A stretch of DNA of 64,000 nucleotides from Lonicera japonica. Its lineage: Eukaryota > Streptophyta > Magnoliopsida > Dipsacales > Caprifoliaceae. This document shows positions 34,405 through 47,303 of the stretch, piece by piece. Positions within the stretch are counted from its first letter, which is position 1. Each line of letters begins with the position of its first letter. Position numbers and translations under genes: made by a program. The notes below the pieces were generated by a model. The model had not been told where the DNA came from. It saw only the letters and a list, made by a program, of their open reading frames with translations, and ran no database searches. Where the stretch lies: contig CM038470.1 in NCBI GenBank assembly GCA_021464415.1, positions 36,946,099 through 37,010,098 on the forward strand, in the 5' to 3' direction.

Positions 34405-36964
34405 TGTGACGCCTCGAAATCCCGTTTAGAGGATTATACCTCCAGGACCCGGTTAGCCACGGAGTCGTACGCGACGACGGGTAAGAAATAATAAAACTTA
34501 GAATTTATATAAAAAGGGAATTCATTATAAAGCAATAATTTTAGAAAATTTTGGCATGTGGAGTTTGTTCATAAAGGTAAACCAAAACCTGTTAAAATGT
34601 ACACTTAATCCATTTCCAATAAATACTCCACATTTAAAGAAAAGTCATTTATACAAAGCCTCCAATGAGGTCCCAATCTCAATAAGCTTTATATCAAAAT
34701 ACAACATTATAATAAATAATCATTTACTAACTAATCAACTAGTACATAAGTCGTTTCTTAACGACTTAGGTGATCAGGGTCCTCAGAGCTATCTAGACTT
34801 GTACTCGTAGCATTCTCGCGAACACCTGCAAAACCTGGTTTGGAAAATGGGAGTGAGCCAAACGGGCTCAGTGGGAACTATAAGAGTTTGTATAAGAAAA
34901 TAGATTATAAACCATGCATGCCATGCTATGTAATTAATGAAAGTAAACTTAGTTTATAAGCTGCTTCTCGGTAATAAATCACATTTCTCTTTGTATATAC
35001 AAATATAGATACATATACACATGTGAAGCAGCTAATGCACGGAAACCTTTTGTGAAATGTATATATAATGCCCCCATCCCAAAATATAAGAAAGGCAATG
35101 TATGTATATATATATCATCCTGTATATGCCACAACACCGCGACTAGATCTATCACATCAATCACATATATCAAACTCACGTCTAGGATTTTCATAAATCT
35201 ACTGTGCACAGAGATAGCCGGCAACTCGGTTTCTTCTGCCCAAGGCAGGGACCACCTACCAGGTCCACCTAGACGCTACCTCACGCAGCCACACAGGCAT
35301 ACGCTACCTCACGCCGCCATAAAGGCGCACACTACAATAATACTCACGTAGCCACCAAGGCTATACGCTACCGGTAATCACCATCTATCTAGTACGAACG
35401 GTGTGGCCATCCGATAATATATCCAAACAACAATAAACTCATCAAATACATGAAATCACAAGAATATAGAATCCAACAGATATAGATATGAATATACATA
35501 CATTCCATATGTATTTGTATAGCTCGTATATATATATCTATTCATGATATGTGTACATATGCATATTGTATAACATATAGTGGTATTGCTGTTGTACTTC
35601 AGCTAGGCTTGCCAGGTCCGTCAACTAATGGCCCAGTTAAAAGATATTGAATTTGGGAGGCATTATATGTGTTCAGTCAACGCGGCATCAAAGCCAAATA
35701 TAATGTAGTTCTCATAGTATACACAATATATATAGACCTCCCCTTAACACCATAATGCTTTGATTATATATAAAAAGGTTATAATCATGCCCAGCACAGT
35801 TACGGACTGGCTCAATAAGTAACAAAACTCATAATATATAAACCAACAGTCAAAGTACAACAACAATATCACTAATAAGAGTAATCAAGGCGGTAGCCTA
35901 CTTTTGAGACCAAGTATAGCAGTGTATGTACGCGTATTAGAGTACACAGTACCCTATCGTATCCGTACATAAGGGTTTTGTACAAATCTTACCAAAAACA
36001 ATATATAAATTAGGGTTTATCATAAAATCCGCTATTTATATCTGTATTAAGTTCAAATCAAACAAAGAATCAAGAGAAATTAGCCCAAACCCCCATAAAC
36101 ATGAACTTTGAGTAAAAACCCTAGGTTCGGATTGATTTGGTGTGAATATGTTATAATAAGTTGAAAAGGAGTTTAAATACTATTGTTCCCACCTTAGGAG
36201 GGTCAATCCCTCGAAGAATTGTGGATGAATCGAGCCAGAGAAGCGCCAATGACGAAATCCCCAAATTGAATCCTTAAACCCTAGAAATGGTGAACCAAAG
36301 GAGGGAGAGGATGAAGATGATGATGGAGATGATGATAATGTTGATGATTTGGTGGGGGATAATAAGCATAGAGTATTCTCACAATATCCCCAAGGATAGC
36401 CCCATAATCTCTCTCTAAGAGCTCTCCAATGGCTGGGTGAAAATGGGGGGTGAAAGGAGAAGAAGGAATATATAAAAAACCTCTCCAGCGCGATATAGTC
36501 GACTACCCACTGTTCATGTAGTCGACTACATGAGGTAATTTCTGCCTCATTCAGTTTTTGGTCAACAGCCCAACTTCGCACGAATTTTTGGGCATCAAGG
36601 GGTTGGAATTGGGTCTCGGCCAAAACATGAAAGTTGTAGAGGGAATTGAAATGAAGACGTGGCCGAAAACGGGGACTCATTTGGAGTTCGGATGAAGAAG
36701 TTATGGTCATCCAAAGTCGGGTAAAAATAACTTATCGCGTAGGTTCCAAACTTGTGATTTTCGAGCCGATTTTCGTCCGAGCCACCCGAAATAACTTATG
36801 GTCATTATAACACACTTAAATATGTTAATATGACTTGTTGGCGGTTTCAAAACCATACCAACCTTTTCAGAACCCGATTTTTTGGCCATCCGGAGCCCGA
36901 TCCTGCCTTATACGCGACACGGATCGTGGTTTTTTTGCAAGAGATGTTTAAACTGGGTGTTACA
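34405..36964 (-). repeat. Solo LTR with TCTCA target duplication
   Basis: 2560 bp from TGTGACGCCTCG to GGGTGTTACA, flanked by identical TCTCA (34400-34404 and 36965-36969). It is inserted into another LTR of the same broad family. It holds a perfect 18-bp palindrome at 36515-36532 and a 10-bp one at 36496-36505, just upstream (in LTR orientation) of a TTTTTTATATATTCC TATA-like box near 36468-36482. The 176-codon frame at 36180 covers this promoter side of the LTR and is not a gene. Confidence 0.9.
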
Positions 36965-37857
36965 TCTCAAGAATCAATGGAGGAAGAAGTGTGAAGAATA
37001 TGATGAATGGTGGTGTTAGGAGGATGATTTGGTGTTAATTATGTAGGGATTTTGGGTATTGATGATGGATGCTCAATGATCTCTCAAACACTCCTTAAAA
37101 ACGAGCTCTCATCTCTCTTTAACTCCTCTCTTTTGTGTAGCTCAAAAATGAGAAGAAGAGGGACCAAAAATCTGGTTTGTACACCATAAACACGCTTAAC
37201 GTAACTGCCGGACTGGTCCACAAAATGGCCATACCGGTCTGCGCTATAAATTTGCATCTCTTGACCACTGTTCGTAATTTGGCCATAACTTTTTGCTCGG
37301 AACTCCGATTGGAGTGATCCACGGAAAGGTATTTCAAAGATCTACAACTTTATAGAAGAAAGTTTTCTCAAATTATGTATGGATCGTTCCCAAAAATTTT
37401 CCGAAGACAGCTCTCTGCCAAAGCGCTACCGGACGAACATAATTTAGCGATGGGCCTATTTCGCACTCAATTTTTTCTAAGTAGGAGCCTGAATTGTCTT
37501 TCTGCCAAAACACGAAAGTTGTAGATTGCATAAAAATATAGGCCTACTCGCAAAAGGAAACTCAATATGGTGAGGAACGAAGAAGTTACGCTGCTTTAAA
37601 CTCGGCTAAAAATAAGAAATCGCGTAAGGTCAAAACTCATAATTTAAGAGCAAATATTGATTCGGACCACCTGAATCACTAAACGATCACTCACACGAGT
37701 GTAGGTAGACAGATATGACTAATACGGAGTGCTAGAACACTATGAGGCTCATAAATACACAATTTCACTACTCGAGGTAAAATTTATGGGAATTCAAGAT
37801 GATTATATAAAATTTTAATGGTCGAAAATGGACATAGGTTTTAAAATTTTTATTACA
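36965..37857 (-). repeat. Minus-strand LTR, 5' part (continues 31456-34404)
   Basis: Homologous in reverse to 30440-31130. The end is uncertain: TTTTTATTACA at 37857 could be a mutated terminus. The flanks TTTAT and CCCAT do not match as a duplication. Contains the ACCGGT-type dyads at 37208-37240 upstream of a TATA-like stretch in LTR orientation. Confidence 0.5.
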
Positions 37858-38500
37858 CCCATTTTCAATTTGAATTTATTGAAAAATTTTTGTGGAGATT
37901 GATGATCTATTCATTATAGAGATCATCTCCACCAAGTTTCATGAAAACTTTCATTTGTTTAGCTTTCGAATTAGATCCCACTTGATGGAATTATATAGAA
38001 GGAATATATAGTGGAGGGGATCTAAGTCCTAAAAGTGTGGACTTTAACTATCAACAAGTGAATATTGAGGCAACATCACTAACTCGCTTCTTTGAGTCCC
38101 AATATTAAAGTAAATCTATAATTACTCTAAATAATAGGTTGGATCAGGACGATTTAATTTGGACTTGTCCATCTAAATGTTAACTATTTCATTGGCAAGA
38201 TTTTTTGGTAGAGCAACGTAAGTAATAAAAGAAAATTTGAACAAGAAGAAGAATATAAATGCTCATTGAACTTTCTTCTAATAAGTGAATACATTAAATT
38301 AATTTCTTCACAAATTAGTTCCATTTCTACCCACAAATTCACAATTCCTCAACAAAAAAGTAAGAACAAGAAAAATCCCACACCAAGCAAAAGAGGAAGA
38401 CACACAAATCCAACAAGAGGAAATATAACAGAACCAAACAAATATTGTGCACTAAGTTAATATGTACATCAAATGTTCATAATGGAACCAAACAAATATT
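37858..38500. other. Intergenic DNA with a short dyad
   Basis: No gene seen. An imperfect inverted repeat at about 37897-37933 (GGAGATTGATGATCTAT, then ATAGAGATCATCTCC) could form a hairpin with a loop of about five bases. The remainder is AT-rich. Confidence 0.4.
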
Positions 38501-39105
38501 CTATACTAACTAAACAAATAAAATTAACAAGCAGAACCAAGCCCTAGATTTGCAATATGAAACTCTTCTAAGGTTTGGGGAAACACGAGAGGGTATCAAT
38601 ATAGAACCCTTTTGAGGTTTGGGGAAACACGAGCAATCAATAAGCAAAAACTTAGCCCTAGATTTGCAATTCAGTTCAATGAAGTGGGTAAAGGGCGTGG
38701 GAATCAAACGAGTGAGTAAGAGGAATGAGAGAGATGAACAGAGGCTAGCAACGAGATAGCGGAAGTCATCGAGGATCCGGCAAGAATGATTATGGGGTAA
38801 TCTGTAGCTAGGGAGAGGACAAGTGTGAGACAGAGTGTGATATAAAAGAGTGAACTGTGAGATTAGGGTTTGTTAAGGAGTTGATAAAAAATAAATAAAA
38901 CACCGTAGTTTTATTTAAGGAACAAGTCAGTTACGGTCATTGACCGTGACAAACATTGACATGGTCTTTGGCCATAACCATATACAATATGGATTGTGTA
39001 AAAGAGCTTTATCACGGTCAAAGTCCGTGGGAATGTCAGTCACGTCATTGATCGTGACAAAGTGTCGTTTAAACAACTTGACAAATTCCTGTATTTGGTA
39101 TAGTG
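38501..39105. mobile_element. One-ended CACTA fragment (right end)
   Basis: Ends TATTTGGTATAGTG; its reverse complement CACTATACCAAATA is a CACTA-type terminus. Subterminal copies of TCATTGACCGTGACAAA and CACGGTCAAAGTCCGTG lie at 38930-39065, the same style as the element at 22352-28256. No matching left end (CACTATACC) was found in the window, so the left half was lost or I missed a diverged copy. The left limit given is a guess. Confidence 0.55.
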
Positions 39106-39228
39106 ACTTTCCAAGTGACCTAACTTTAGAGCTTCTTATCGCACGATAATGCTTAAAAAGACATAAATCACCGTAATTCACTTCTCAAAACTTGAATATA
39201 CCCATACTATACTAAGAAAAATGACCTT

Positions 39229-39245
39229 AAACTTCTAATACCAAC
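39229..39245 (-). promoter_or_regulatory. Decayed iMet primer-binding site
   Basis: On the minus strand AGTTGGTATTAGAAG follows directly after the LTR end GGCGTCACA. It matches the usual TTGGTATCAGAGC with changes, so the LTR to the right is a 5' LTR whose internal region has been lost except for about 140 bp. Confidence 0.6.
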
Positions 39246-39246
39246 T

Positions 39247-42200
39247 TGTGACGCCCTAAATCTAGTTTAGAGGTTTTTATCTCTGGGACCGGTTTGTCAC
39301 GGATGCGTACGCCAATAGTAGGTGATATAAATTTTTTACGAATTAATTTAAGTCAATTGGTTCACTTAAGAAAACTACATCTGAGATTTTTCCAAAAATT
39401 TAGCATGGATTCCTCTATTTTACCAATAATTAAAACTTGTTTAAATGATATTCATGAAATCAATTCTCAAATAAGCTTAATAATTAAAGAAAGGTCCATC
39501 CATTGTCTAACCATGTTTTAATGAAACAGTCAAATAAATTGTACAACTTGTTTATGTCATCAGATACAACATGAATATAAAGCTCAAAGTTAATTCTTCG
39601 ATATCATACAACACAATACAACTCAAATTAAATAAATGAGAGAAATAACTAAGTCCAAACAAAATAAGTGTTTCAGTCAAGGACAAGTAGAAGGTATCTC
39701 GGGTCATTAGAGGCATCTAGATATAATGCACGCGCCATCCCATGAATGTACCTGCAAAACTATTTTGAAAAATAAGAGTTAGCCAAACACGGGCTAAGTG
39801 GAAACTATAAGGTCTTGTATACTAAAATACACATAGTAATATGCATGCCTCGTGCTTTATAAAAATAATAGTTAAGTTGTAAGTAATACCGTATATTTAT
39901 ATGTAATACTCATCTCAAGATACCATAGAAGTTAAAATACATGCAATGCACATCAGATGGTCCCCTTCCCTAAATATCAAACTAAAACCATGCATAAAGG
40001 AAAATAAAAGATCATTAACTGAAAGTACATTGTGTTGGCAACTATAACGGCTCCAATTATGCAACGCTAGGTCTCATCTCATTTTAAAGGCAACCCAAAG
40101 GGCTACAACCCTTTATATGCAATAGGCTACAACCCAATAATTTAAATGACTACAACCACAAATGGGCTCGAACCCACGATGACTTTACAAAAAAATGTGG
40201 GTACTTTATCACTTGAGATACAAACTAATTGTGTACATATAAAATCGTATAGCTCACATTTATCAGATTTTGTTTACGTAAAACATACATGTATATCGTA
40301 TGTATCTCAATTCATATATAATTATATATAGATAAACATACTAGTAGGTATTTGTATCCCGATACCCCTAGCCAGGCATTTATAGCCCAGTGCCCTAGCC
40401 TTATTATTACAAAAATCGCAAATACCATAATCATCATCTATCTCTAAATTGAATCACGTCAATAATATCCAATAAGACTCCACCCTTATTCACTAAAATC
40501 TTATATCGATGTAGCAGTAGTTTTCCAAAACTAGCAAGACGAAAATGTTATTATTAGTTTTACATTATTCACTAAATTGGAGCCAAGCCAACTAAAATTC
40601 ATGATATATATCATTTAAATTCAATATAAACTTCCCATATGGTCTAAATACATAGTTTATTTAACATAATTTTAAAAATCTATCCAACATAGTTACAGAC
40701 TGGCTGATTATTCCACAAATATCACAAATAGTCAATCAATAGCTTAAGTACAAAAATAACATCATATACATGTGTAATAACAACCTAAACATACATTGAA
40801 TTCGTATATATATCCATATAAATGTGTATCACAACTTATTATCTGTTATCATATCCTACGTGAAGATTCCATATAAATTTTCATCTATACTAACATATAA
40901 TTGGGGTTATTATAGAAATAACAAATTAAACTTTAATAAATCACAAATCAACCAACATAATCAAATAAAATCAACCCAATACCATGCACAAGCCAAATTT
41001 TGAAATTATATAAAGAAAAAAACCTAATTTTAGTTCAGTCAAAGCATATATGCATCATATTAATCTTTTAAAAATAGTTTTACACTATTGTTCCCATTTG
41101 GAATTAAAGCTTTACACAAGATTGGAAGGATTGAAACCAAGGTAGAAGGTTGGACTTGAAGCTTCAATCAAACCCTAGGTGCTTGAATGGAGATTCAAGC
41201 TTGAAGATTGATGGATGGAATGATGATTTGATGATTATCTTGGTAAATCTATCTTAAGAGTGATCACTGTTATGTTTATATTTTTAGTTAGCTTGATTCC
41301 GATGCCAAAAGCACTTTTTTCGTTGTAATTGTGAGCTAAATTGAAGATTTAATGATTCGACAATTAACGAAAGCTCGTTGAACTTACCAGATATATCGTA
41401 CATAATTTAGGACTTAATTAACGTAAGTTGCTTATATGGTTTAATTCAAAATATATGTGGTGGATTGAGCGTTAAATTCAAAATTAAAAGGTTTTAAGTC
41501 AAATATATTTTTAATTATTTTTACCGAATTTTTTCGAAATTCGAAAATTCCCATTAACACAAATTATGGATGAAACTTTTATTTTTCCATGTCTAGCATA
41601 TTCCATAAAATTGCCTCTAAAATTTAAGTCGAATTAGAGTTCAAAAGGATTTAATATGATGAAATAAAAATAAAAATAAAATAAATAGGATTTAAGAAAT
41701 AAATGATTTTAAAATAAAAGGTTTAATTAATTTAAAAAAAGGTTGAAAAGTCAAACCTACGTTTTAAAAATAAAAACAACCGCACATTACTTAAATGGGC
41801 CAAGCCCACATTGCTTTGCCATGCCACGTGTAATGGAGAAATAAAGGAGGCGGTAAAAATTTATTGGTGGACCGGTCGGTACACAAATTGTCACAGTATA
41901 TCGGCGTAGAATTAAAATTCAAGTTTTTGAATTGGTACACATTTTTTTTATCAGTCCAGTACTAATTTATGAGGCACATACTTTTTTTGCAAAAATTCTT
42001 TTTTTAATATTTTTAACCTAATCCAAAAAAACCTTTAACTTAATATTTTTTTATAAATATAAATCATTATTTACGGTAAAAAACACATAATTTTAGAGAG
42101 CTTTTTTAGGCAAAAAATATATAAACGTTAGAATCATTTTTTAAGAGTTTTGTGATACCACTTAGGTTTTGTTTACATATCATATGAGATCATACTGTTC

Positions 42201-43450
42201 TTCAAATTTAAGAACTAGGGTTTCAAACGTTTAAGATCCTGTGGGAGTGTCTTCAATTGCGATTGAAAATGGGGTTAACGAAGTGGCTAACTTGCGATAA
42301 AAAAGATCGCAGACGGGGGTGGAGAATTGTGATCCAGAGTGTAGAAGGAGGGGACGGGTATGCCGAAAAAGAGAAACGCTACGCCAAGCCAGCTGCGGTT
42401 AGATTTTACGTTCGAGGGATTGACGGGATTGTTACATAAATTGTGGGGACGCAATTTTTGTAAGTCATCAAATTTATAATTTTGTTTTGATCATACGCAA
42501 ATAGGAATACCTCGTTACTTCCGTGTGTTGTGGATTGCTTTTGCACGATTTTATGATTGATATAATTGCTAGAAAACACAACACATGTTTGGACAATAAA
42601 ATTAATTAGACTTAGGGTTTTATTCCGTTTATCAAATCTAAAATTGTCTTGATAAAAACCCTAAAATCAACCTATGCAATACGATCCCTATATTTTGTTT
42701 TCTTCAATCACACCCACACAAATGCCCCCAAAATTACCCCTCAATTTCCCTCTTAAAGCTCTCTAGGTAGGTGCATGTGTAAGGGATGGAATGAGCTTTG
42801 TTTTGTCAATTTATTATGCATTGGAGCCTGACAGTTGACTGCTATAATCTTAACAGTCGATTGTTGGGTATGATGTGGCGTATTTTTCTAATTTTGGTCA
42901 TAACTCGTCGCTCGAAACTCGGATTTTGATGATCTATATATAAACGAAAAGAAAACTCAAAGACCTAAAACTTTACTCAAGGAAATTTTCTCAAATTATA
43001 TATATTAATACCAAAATTCAATGAAAAATAGAAGTCTGCCAATACCGTTGACATTTTCTAATACGAACATATTTTGTCAATTCGCTCACTTCGCCCTAAG
43101 TTTTGACCCACAAGGAGCATGGATTAGCTTTTGGTTAAAACATGAAAGCTTTAGTGGAATAAAACCTAACTAGAGACCCAAATGGGGAATCAATTGGCTG
43201 TGAAACAAATGAGTTATGATCTCTCAAAGTTTGCTAAACTCCGTAAGTTGTGTAAAATGAAAATACGAACTTAACACCTCAATTTCAAACCGAACCATAA
43301 GAAATGCGAAACGATTATCCACGCTGATATATTTAATGTATTGGAACATATGTGAAATGTTTGTACCATTGAATTCGCCTCGAAACTCAAAATCACTAGC
43401 CAAAGCGAGATTACGCACTCGAATAGGACTAATACGTGGAATTTATGTGT
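39247..43450 (-). repeat. Orphan 5' LTR of a truncated gypsy element, interrupted
   Basis: Starts TGTGACGCCCTAAATC. Family motif GTTAGCCAAACACGGGCT is near 39779, a module of repeated GGCTACAACCC at 40080-40175, and an LTR 5' part recognisable at about 42760-43440 (AAATGGGGAATCAATTGG...GAGTTATGATCTCTCAAAG resembles 36670-36715). Sequence at about 41290-42740 does not fit the family and may be a further insertion. The outer end near 43450 is not sharp. Near-palindromes at 42832-42841 and 42852-42865 lie where other copies have perfect ones. Confidence 0.55.
42257..42439 (+). other. Small GC-richer open frame, unidentified
   Basis: A 60-codon frame rich in Lys/Arg (KKDRRRGWRIVIQSVEGGDG) in locally GC-richer DNA within very AT-rich surroundings. 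I recognise no domain. It lies in a stretch that looks inserted into the orphan LTR. It may be a fragment of a host or transposon exon, or chance. Confidence 0.15.
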
Positions 43451-44460
43451 GATAAAAATACAAGATATTAGAAAAATGATGCCTTAAATATTCAACTCTT
43501 CTCATTGAGTTACCATTACATGATGGGTTAAATATTCACCTCTTTTAATTATGTTTTGACAGGGTTTGCCAATTTTAATAAGTCTTTATTTGTTCTCTAT
43601 AATCAAAATGATATTGAGAAAATAATGATTTTCTTCCATAAAAGAAATATATGCACAACTATTACAAAAATAATTATTTACCTACGAAGAATATATCAAT
43701 TGATGCAATAGGCTAAAGTGCTAAAGTGCCGTAGTGCTAATGACGCATGCAGTAGCTAGAACTAAAGTATAATTAAATATTTGATAAAATTAAGTTGAAT
43801 TGTATATATTAGAGAATAGCACGCAAAGGTGACCAAAATTATTTTTCTTTTACAGGTCCTGCTACGAAAAATATACCAATAGTCATTATAATTATTTTGA
43901 TATAAAATTTAAAAGTATGATCCATATAGAAATTACTTTGATTTTTACATTTGTATGATTAGGTGTAAAAATAAAATTAATTCACTCCAATCCCTCAAAA
44001 GCTGGAAGACAAAATCTAATTATAAACAAAGTAGCGACATTACAGAAAATAGACTATTTTAGGAACCAACATGAAATTTGAAGAGACTATATCTGATATA
44101 GCTTGTAATTAAGCAGAGCAGTGGCCTTTTGCACTCTATCACGAAGTAGTTATCTTTGAAAATTTGAATTAAAATACATCTGTGTATGTGGGTATAAGTT
44201 TTTGATAAATTAATTCTTTTATGAAAAATGAAAGAATAAAATGTGAAAATAATGCCATTGATAACTCTTCATATGGAAAATTAAAAATAATTTAAATGAA
44301 TGTATTCTTCTTTTTAGAGCCAATCGGCTAAACTATATTACATTATCAAAATTTACAAACTAAACAACAGAAGTAGGAAGATCAATAAACCATACACAAC
44401 GTGGCTGCACATAATTGACCCCTAAACGAGCCAATATTACAAACACAGGAAGTATGTAAC
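43451..44460. other. AT-rich intergenic stretch
   Basis: I see no gene, terminal repeat or clear repeat family here. Confidence 0.4.
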
Positions 44461-44482
44461 ACAGGAGAATTCCAAAGCTTAG

Positions 44483-44740
44483 CTAAAAGAGTTTGACAAT
44501 CCAAAATGTCGTCCTGTAGTGGGTGATCGTCTTTAGGATGCCTCTGAAGAAGGTGAACTGCTTGTGCGGGTCCGTTTCAATTAAAACCCGAAGCAGATTG
44601 TGTTCCACCACAGCTTTTAAACCAACCTTTAAAGTTGCCAATTTCGCATGCAATGGAATAGAAGCTGGAAAATCCCCTGCAAAACCCCATTGCGTGCTCC
44701 CCAAGTCATCACTAAGCAAACCTCTAATATGCTAAAAAAA
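44483..44740 (-). pseudogene. RNase H-like (LINE-type) relic
   Basis: About 80 residues on the minus strand resemble the RNase H-like domain found at the C-terminus of plant LINE elements and related orphan proteins: SDDLGSTQWGFAGDFPAS, then AKLATLKVGLKAVVEHNLLR and VLIETDPH. The A-x-L-x-GL-A pattern and the acidic ETD fit strands and helix around the second and third acidic residues. The first part of the domain and any RT are missing. The frame is open but lacks a plausible start, so it is a relic. Fit to the family is from memory of its motifs. Confidence 0.5.
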
Positions 44741-45120
44741 TGGTATAATTTATTATGTTAATTATTAATTTAGAGAACGTAAAATATTATTTATAAAATT
44801 CAATGTATTTAATTATGGGCTCATTCATATATTTGCTATCAATACTAAACAATCCCATCCCATTTGTCTTTAATAAGTGGCAGCCCAAATGGATAATGAA
44901 TCTAAGTAAATATCGATCAAAGCCCATTTATTAATCAATTAGTAACCTTAAAAAAAAATAAACCATTGGTCATCATCATCAATTATATAAAGGAGGGAAT
45001 TATTTATTGTGCCAAATTGAGCTGAAGCAAGGCTTGATGGGCCCAAGCCCATGTCTCACTCATTAAAAGTATAAAAAGTAGCCAACAATAGCATTAGCCG
45101 CCGATAGAGCCAAGCACTCT
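44741..45120 (+). repeat. Older LTR-like sequence interrupted by chromovirus
   Basis: Contains TATAAAAAG at about 45071 followed by a short leader. The text before the insertion (CACTCTCCTTT) continues after the element at 53943 as CCTTTCCTCCCTTTT. At 54690-54780 there is GTCCTTGTGGGATCG and ATTAAAATTTATCACAACA, phrases typical near the end of some plant LTRs. Inference: the chromovirus inserted just downstream of this older promoter. Confidence 0.4.
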
Positions 45121-45125
45121 CCTTT

Positions 45126-47289
45126 TGTAATGCATACTTTACAATTCCCTTATAAGCATTTTTGGATTCGGGGGACTAATATGGGTTCGAATGGTACTTT
45201 AGTGAGTTATACATTTTCCACACTTCATATATACATTATTACACACTTTTATTAAGTTATAACCTATTCCAAGTGCTTCGGGTGAAATTCGGCGATTCAC
45301 CGCCTAGACTGCTTTTAATGAAAAATGACCTTTATTGCTTGGGAAAGCCATAAATTTCTCATCCGAAGTCCAAATCAGTCCCCGTTTGCACCATTGGAAA
45401 GGTAATTCGATAACCTAAAACTTTCGTGTTTTGGACGAAACCCAGTTCTCGCATCTTGAGGACCGAAATGACGCACAAAGTGACACAAAGTGACTGAACT
45501 GCCAGGTGACCTGGCAGTGGGCACCATCAGTCGACTAAAGGGAAGCCATAATTCGACTGATGACCTATAGAACTGGTCAAAATCATGTTTTTAAGCCCTT
45601 GACTCCATTTTTAAGCAACTTCAACCACCCCTTCTCTCTCATTCATGCCCCATCCTTTTCCACCATCAAAGAGGTGATTCTAGAGGTAGAAAGCTCATTT
45701 TTGTGAGGGAGATTTCCATAGGATCAAGTTACCCCTCATATATCATCATCACCATCATGTTCTTTTTGTCCATTATCATCTTCACCATAGTTAGGGCTCC
45801 AAGCTTGTAGGGATTTTGAGATTCCTCAATTGTGGCTAAATTCACCACTAAAACTTTGAATATTCGGCTTGATTGAGGTGGGGATACTAGTATATAAACT
45901 TAATTTCAAGTATTTATGTGTTGCATCTTCTTTTATATACAAATTTAAGGATTTTTCCTGTAAAACTTGTGGATACGCATACATGGGGTATGGGTTTGAG
46001 ATTCATTGCTAGTTTCCTTGATTTATGATGGTTATTGTCGTAATTCCATGTTTATGTGAAAGAATATATTCATATGCTCATATGCCACAAGCCCTGGTTG
46101 CTATCCACTAGCGCGTATGCGCGTATCCTCTATTCTATAATTATACATATATTATTATGGTTTGGAAAGGAGATTGTATACCAGATTTGAACCTAATATT
46201 ACATGGATCATATATGTACTAGTTTGGATATATGATTTTGAGTTTGTGTTGGATTTATGATACTGATAGCTGGCACCACTTGATACTGGATAGACGATGT
46301 ACATTTAGATAAGATCCAGCTAGGGGGACCCCGCTAAGGCGGCATACGCCACACATCTAGGTGGTCCACGGGGGGACCCAGCCTTGGGGGCTTTAGATCG
46401 CAATCGGTGTGCATACTTGGCTTAAATCCTAGATGGTACTTATAGTAGTTCGCGGTGGGATGATGAGTCTAGTCATGGTACGGGTGCTCTGTCAGTATAC
46501 AAACATTTTGTTTTGCAATTTCTCCGTTTGATTTCAACAGGATTAATGATTTTACTATTCATTTGGGCGGTGACCACGTGATGTTATTAATAAAAAACAT
46601 ATAATAGTTATATATACATTCTCCTATGGTATCTACACATTGCCTGTGATTGTCTAGGTGTATTTTCTTATACAAACTCTATAGTTCCCACTGGGCCTGG
46701 TTGGCTCACTGTTTTCCCACGCAGGTACATCCATGGTCGGGACAGGGAGAGTAGATAAGGGAAAGGGCGAGCAATCCTAGAATTTCTCTGATACTAGAGC
46801 CTTCTATTACGGAAAGGCCTTGTTGTTAAGTTTTGGACCTCTTATTTGGGTTATGTAGTATACCCATGTTTATTGTATAATTAATTACTTTTGGGCATTG
46901 AAATGCTTTCATGTGAACTTGTAGTTGTTGTAGTTTTACTACTTGACTAGTATTGTGAAATGATGTTGATTTTAGTATTTGAAGTATGTTTCTCCTTGAG
47001 TTATGTTGAGATGTTATTTATTTTAAGAACAGGTACATTTAATGCTCCTTTAACTTTCATTGACAACTAATTTGCTCCGTAGTCAACCGTTCGCTTAACG
47101 AAATAGACTACTTTGTAAGTGGAAATTGATGAGGATTGACGGTGCTAATAAAAGTACTTTGATGAATTATTTTCCTTATTCTCTTACACTTACGCTTTAG
47201 CAATGTATCTTTCACCGTTGTTAGTGACGGCATCCGTGATGCCCACTCCTGGAGGTCGTTACCTCTAAATGGGAAACACAGGCGTCATA
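45126..47289 (+). repeat. Chromovirus 5' LTR
   Basis: 2164 bp, TGTAATGCATACTTTAC to GGCGTCATA. Holds a GCCAGGTGACCTGGC dyad at 45501-45515, the split CAGTCGAC...TCGACTG palindrome at about 45527-45563 and TTTTTAAGCCC downstream, the GGTCC/GGACC module at 46318-46400, and TATAGTTCCCACTGGGCC at about 46680. Compared with the 3' LTR it has about 240 bp extra near 45643-45890. Confidence 0.92.
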
Positions 47290-47291
47290 AG

Positions 47292-47303
47292 TTGGTATCA
47301 GAG
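47292..47303 (+). promoter_or_regulatory. Primer-binding site, initiator tRNA-Met
   Basis: TTGGTATCAGAG lies two bases after the 5' LTR end, complementary to the 3' end of plant initiator tRNA-Met. It primes minus-strand synthesis. Confidence 0.9.

Noticed and set aside
36180..36710. 176-codon frame on the minus strand
   Set aside because: It spans the promoter side of the solo LTR 34405-36964, has no domain, and includes the palindromes and TATA-like box.
37767..39105. CACTACTCGAGG at 37767 as the left end of the CACTA fragment
   Set aside because: It does not match the right end (CACTATACCAAATA) and lies inside sequence homologous to LTR 30440-31455.
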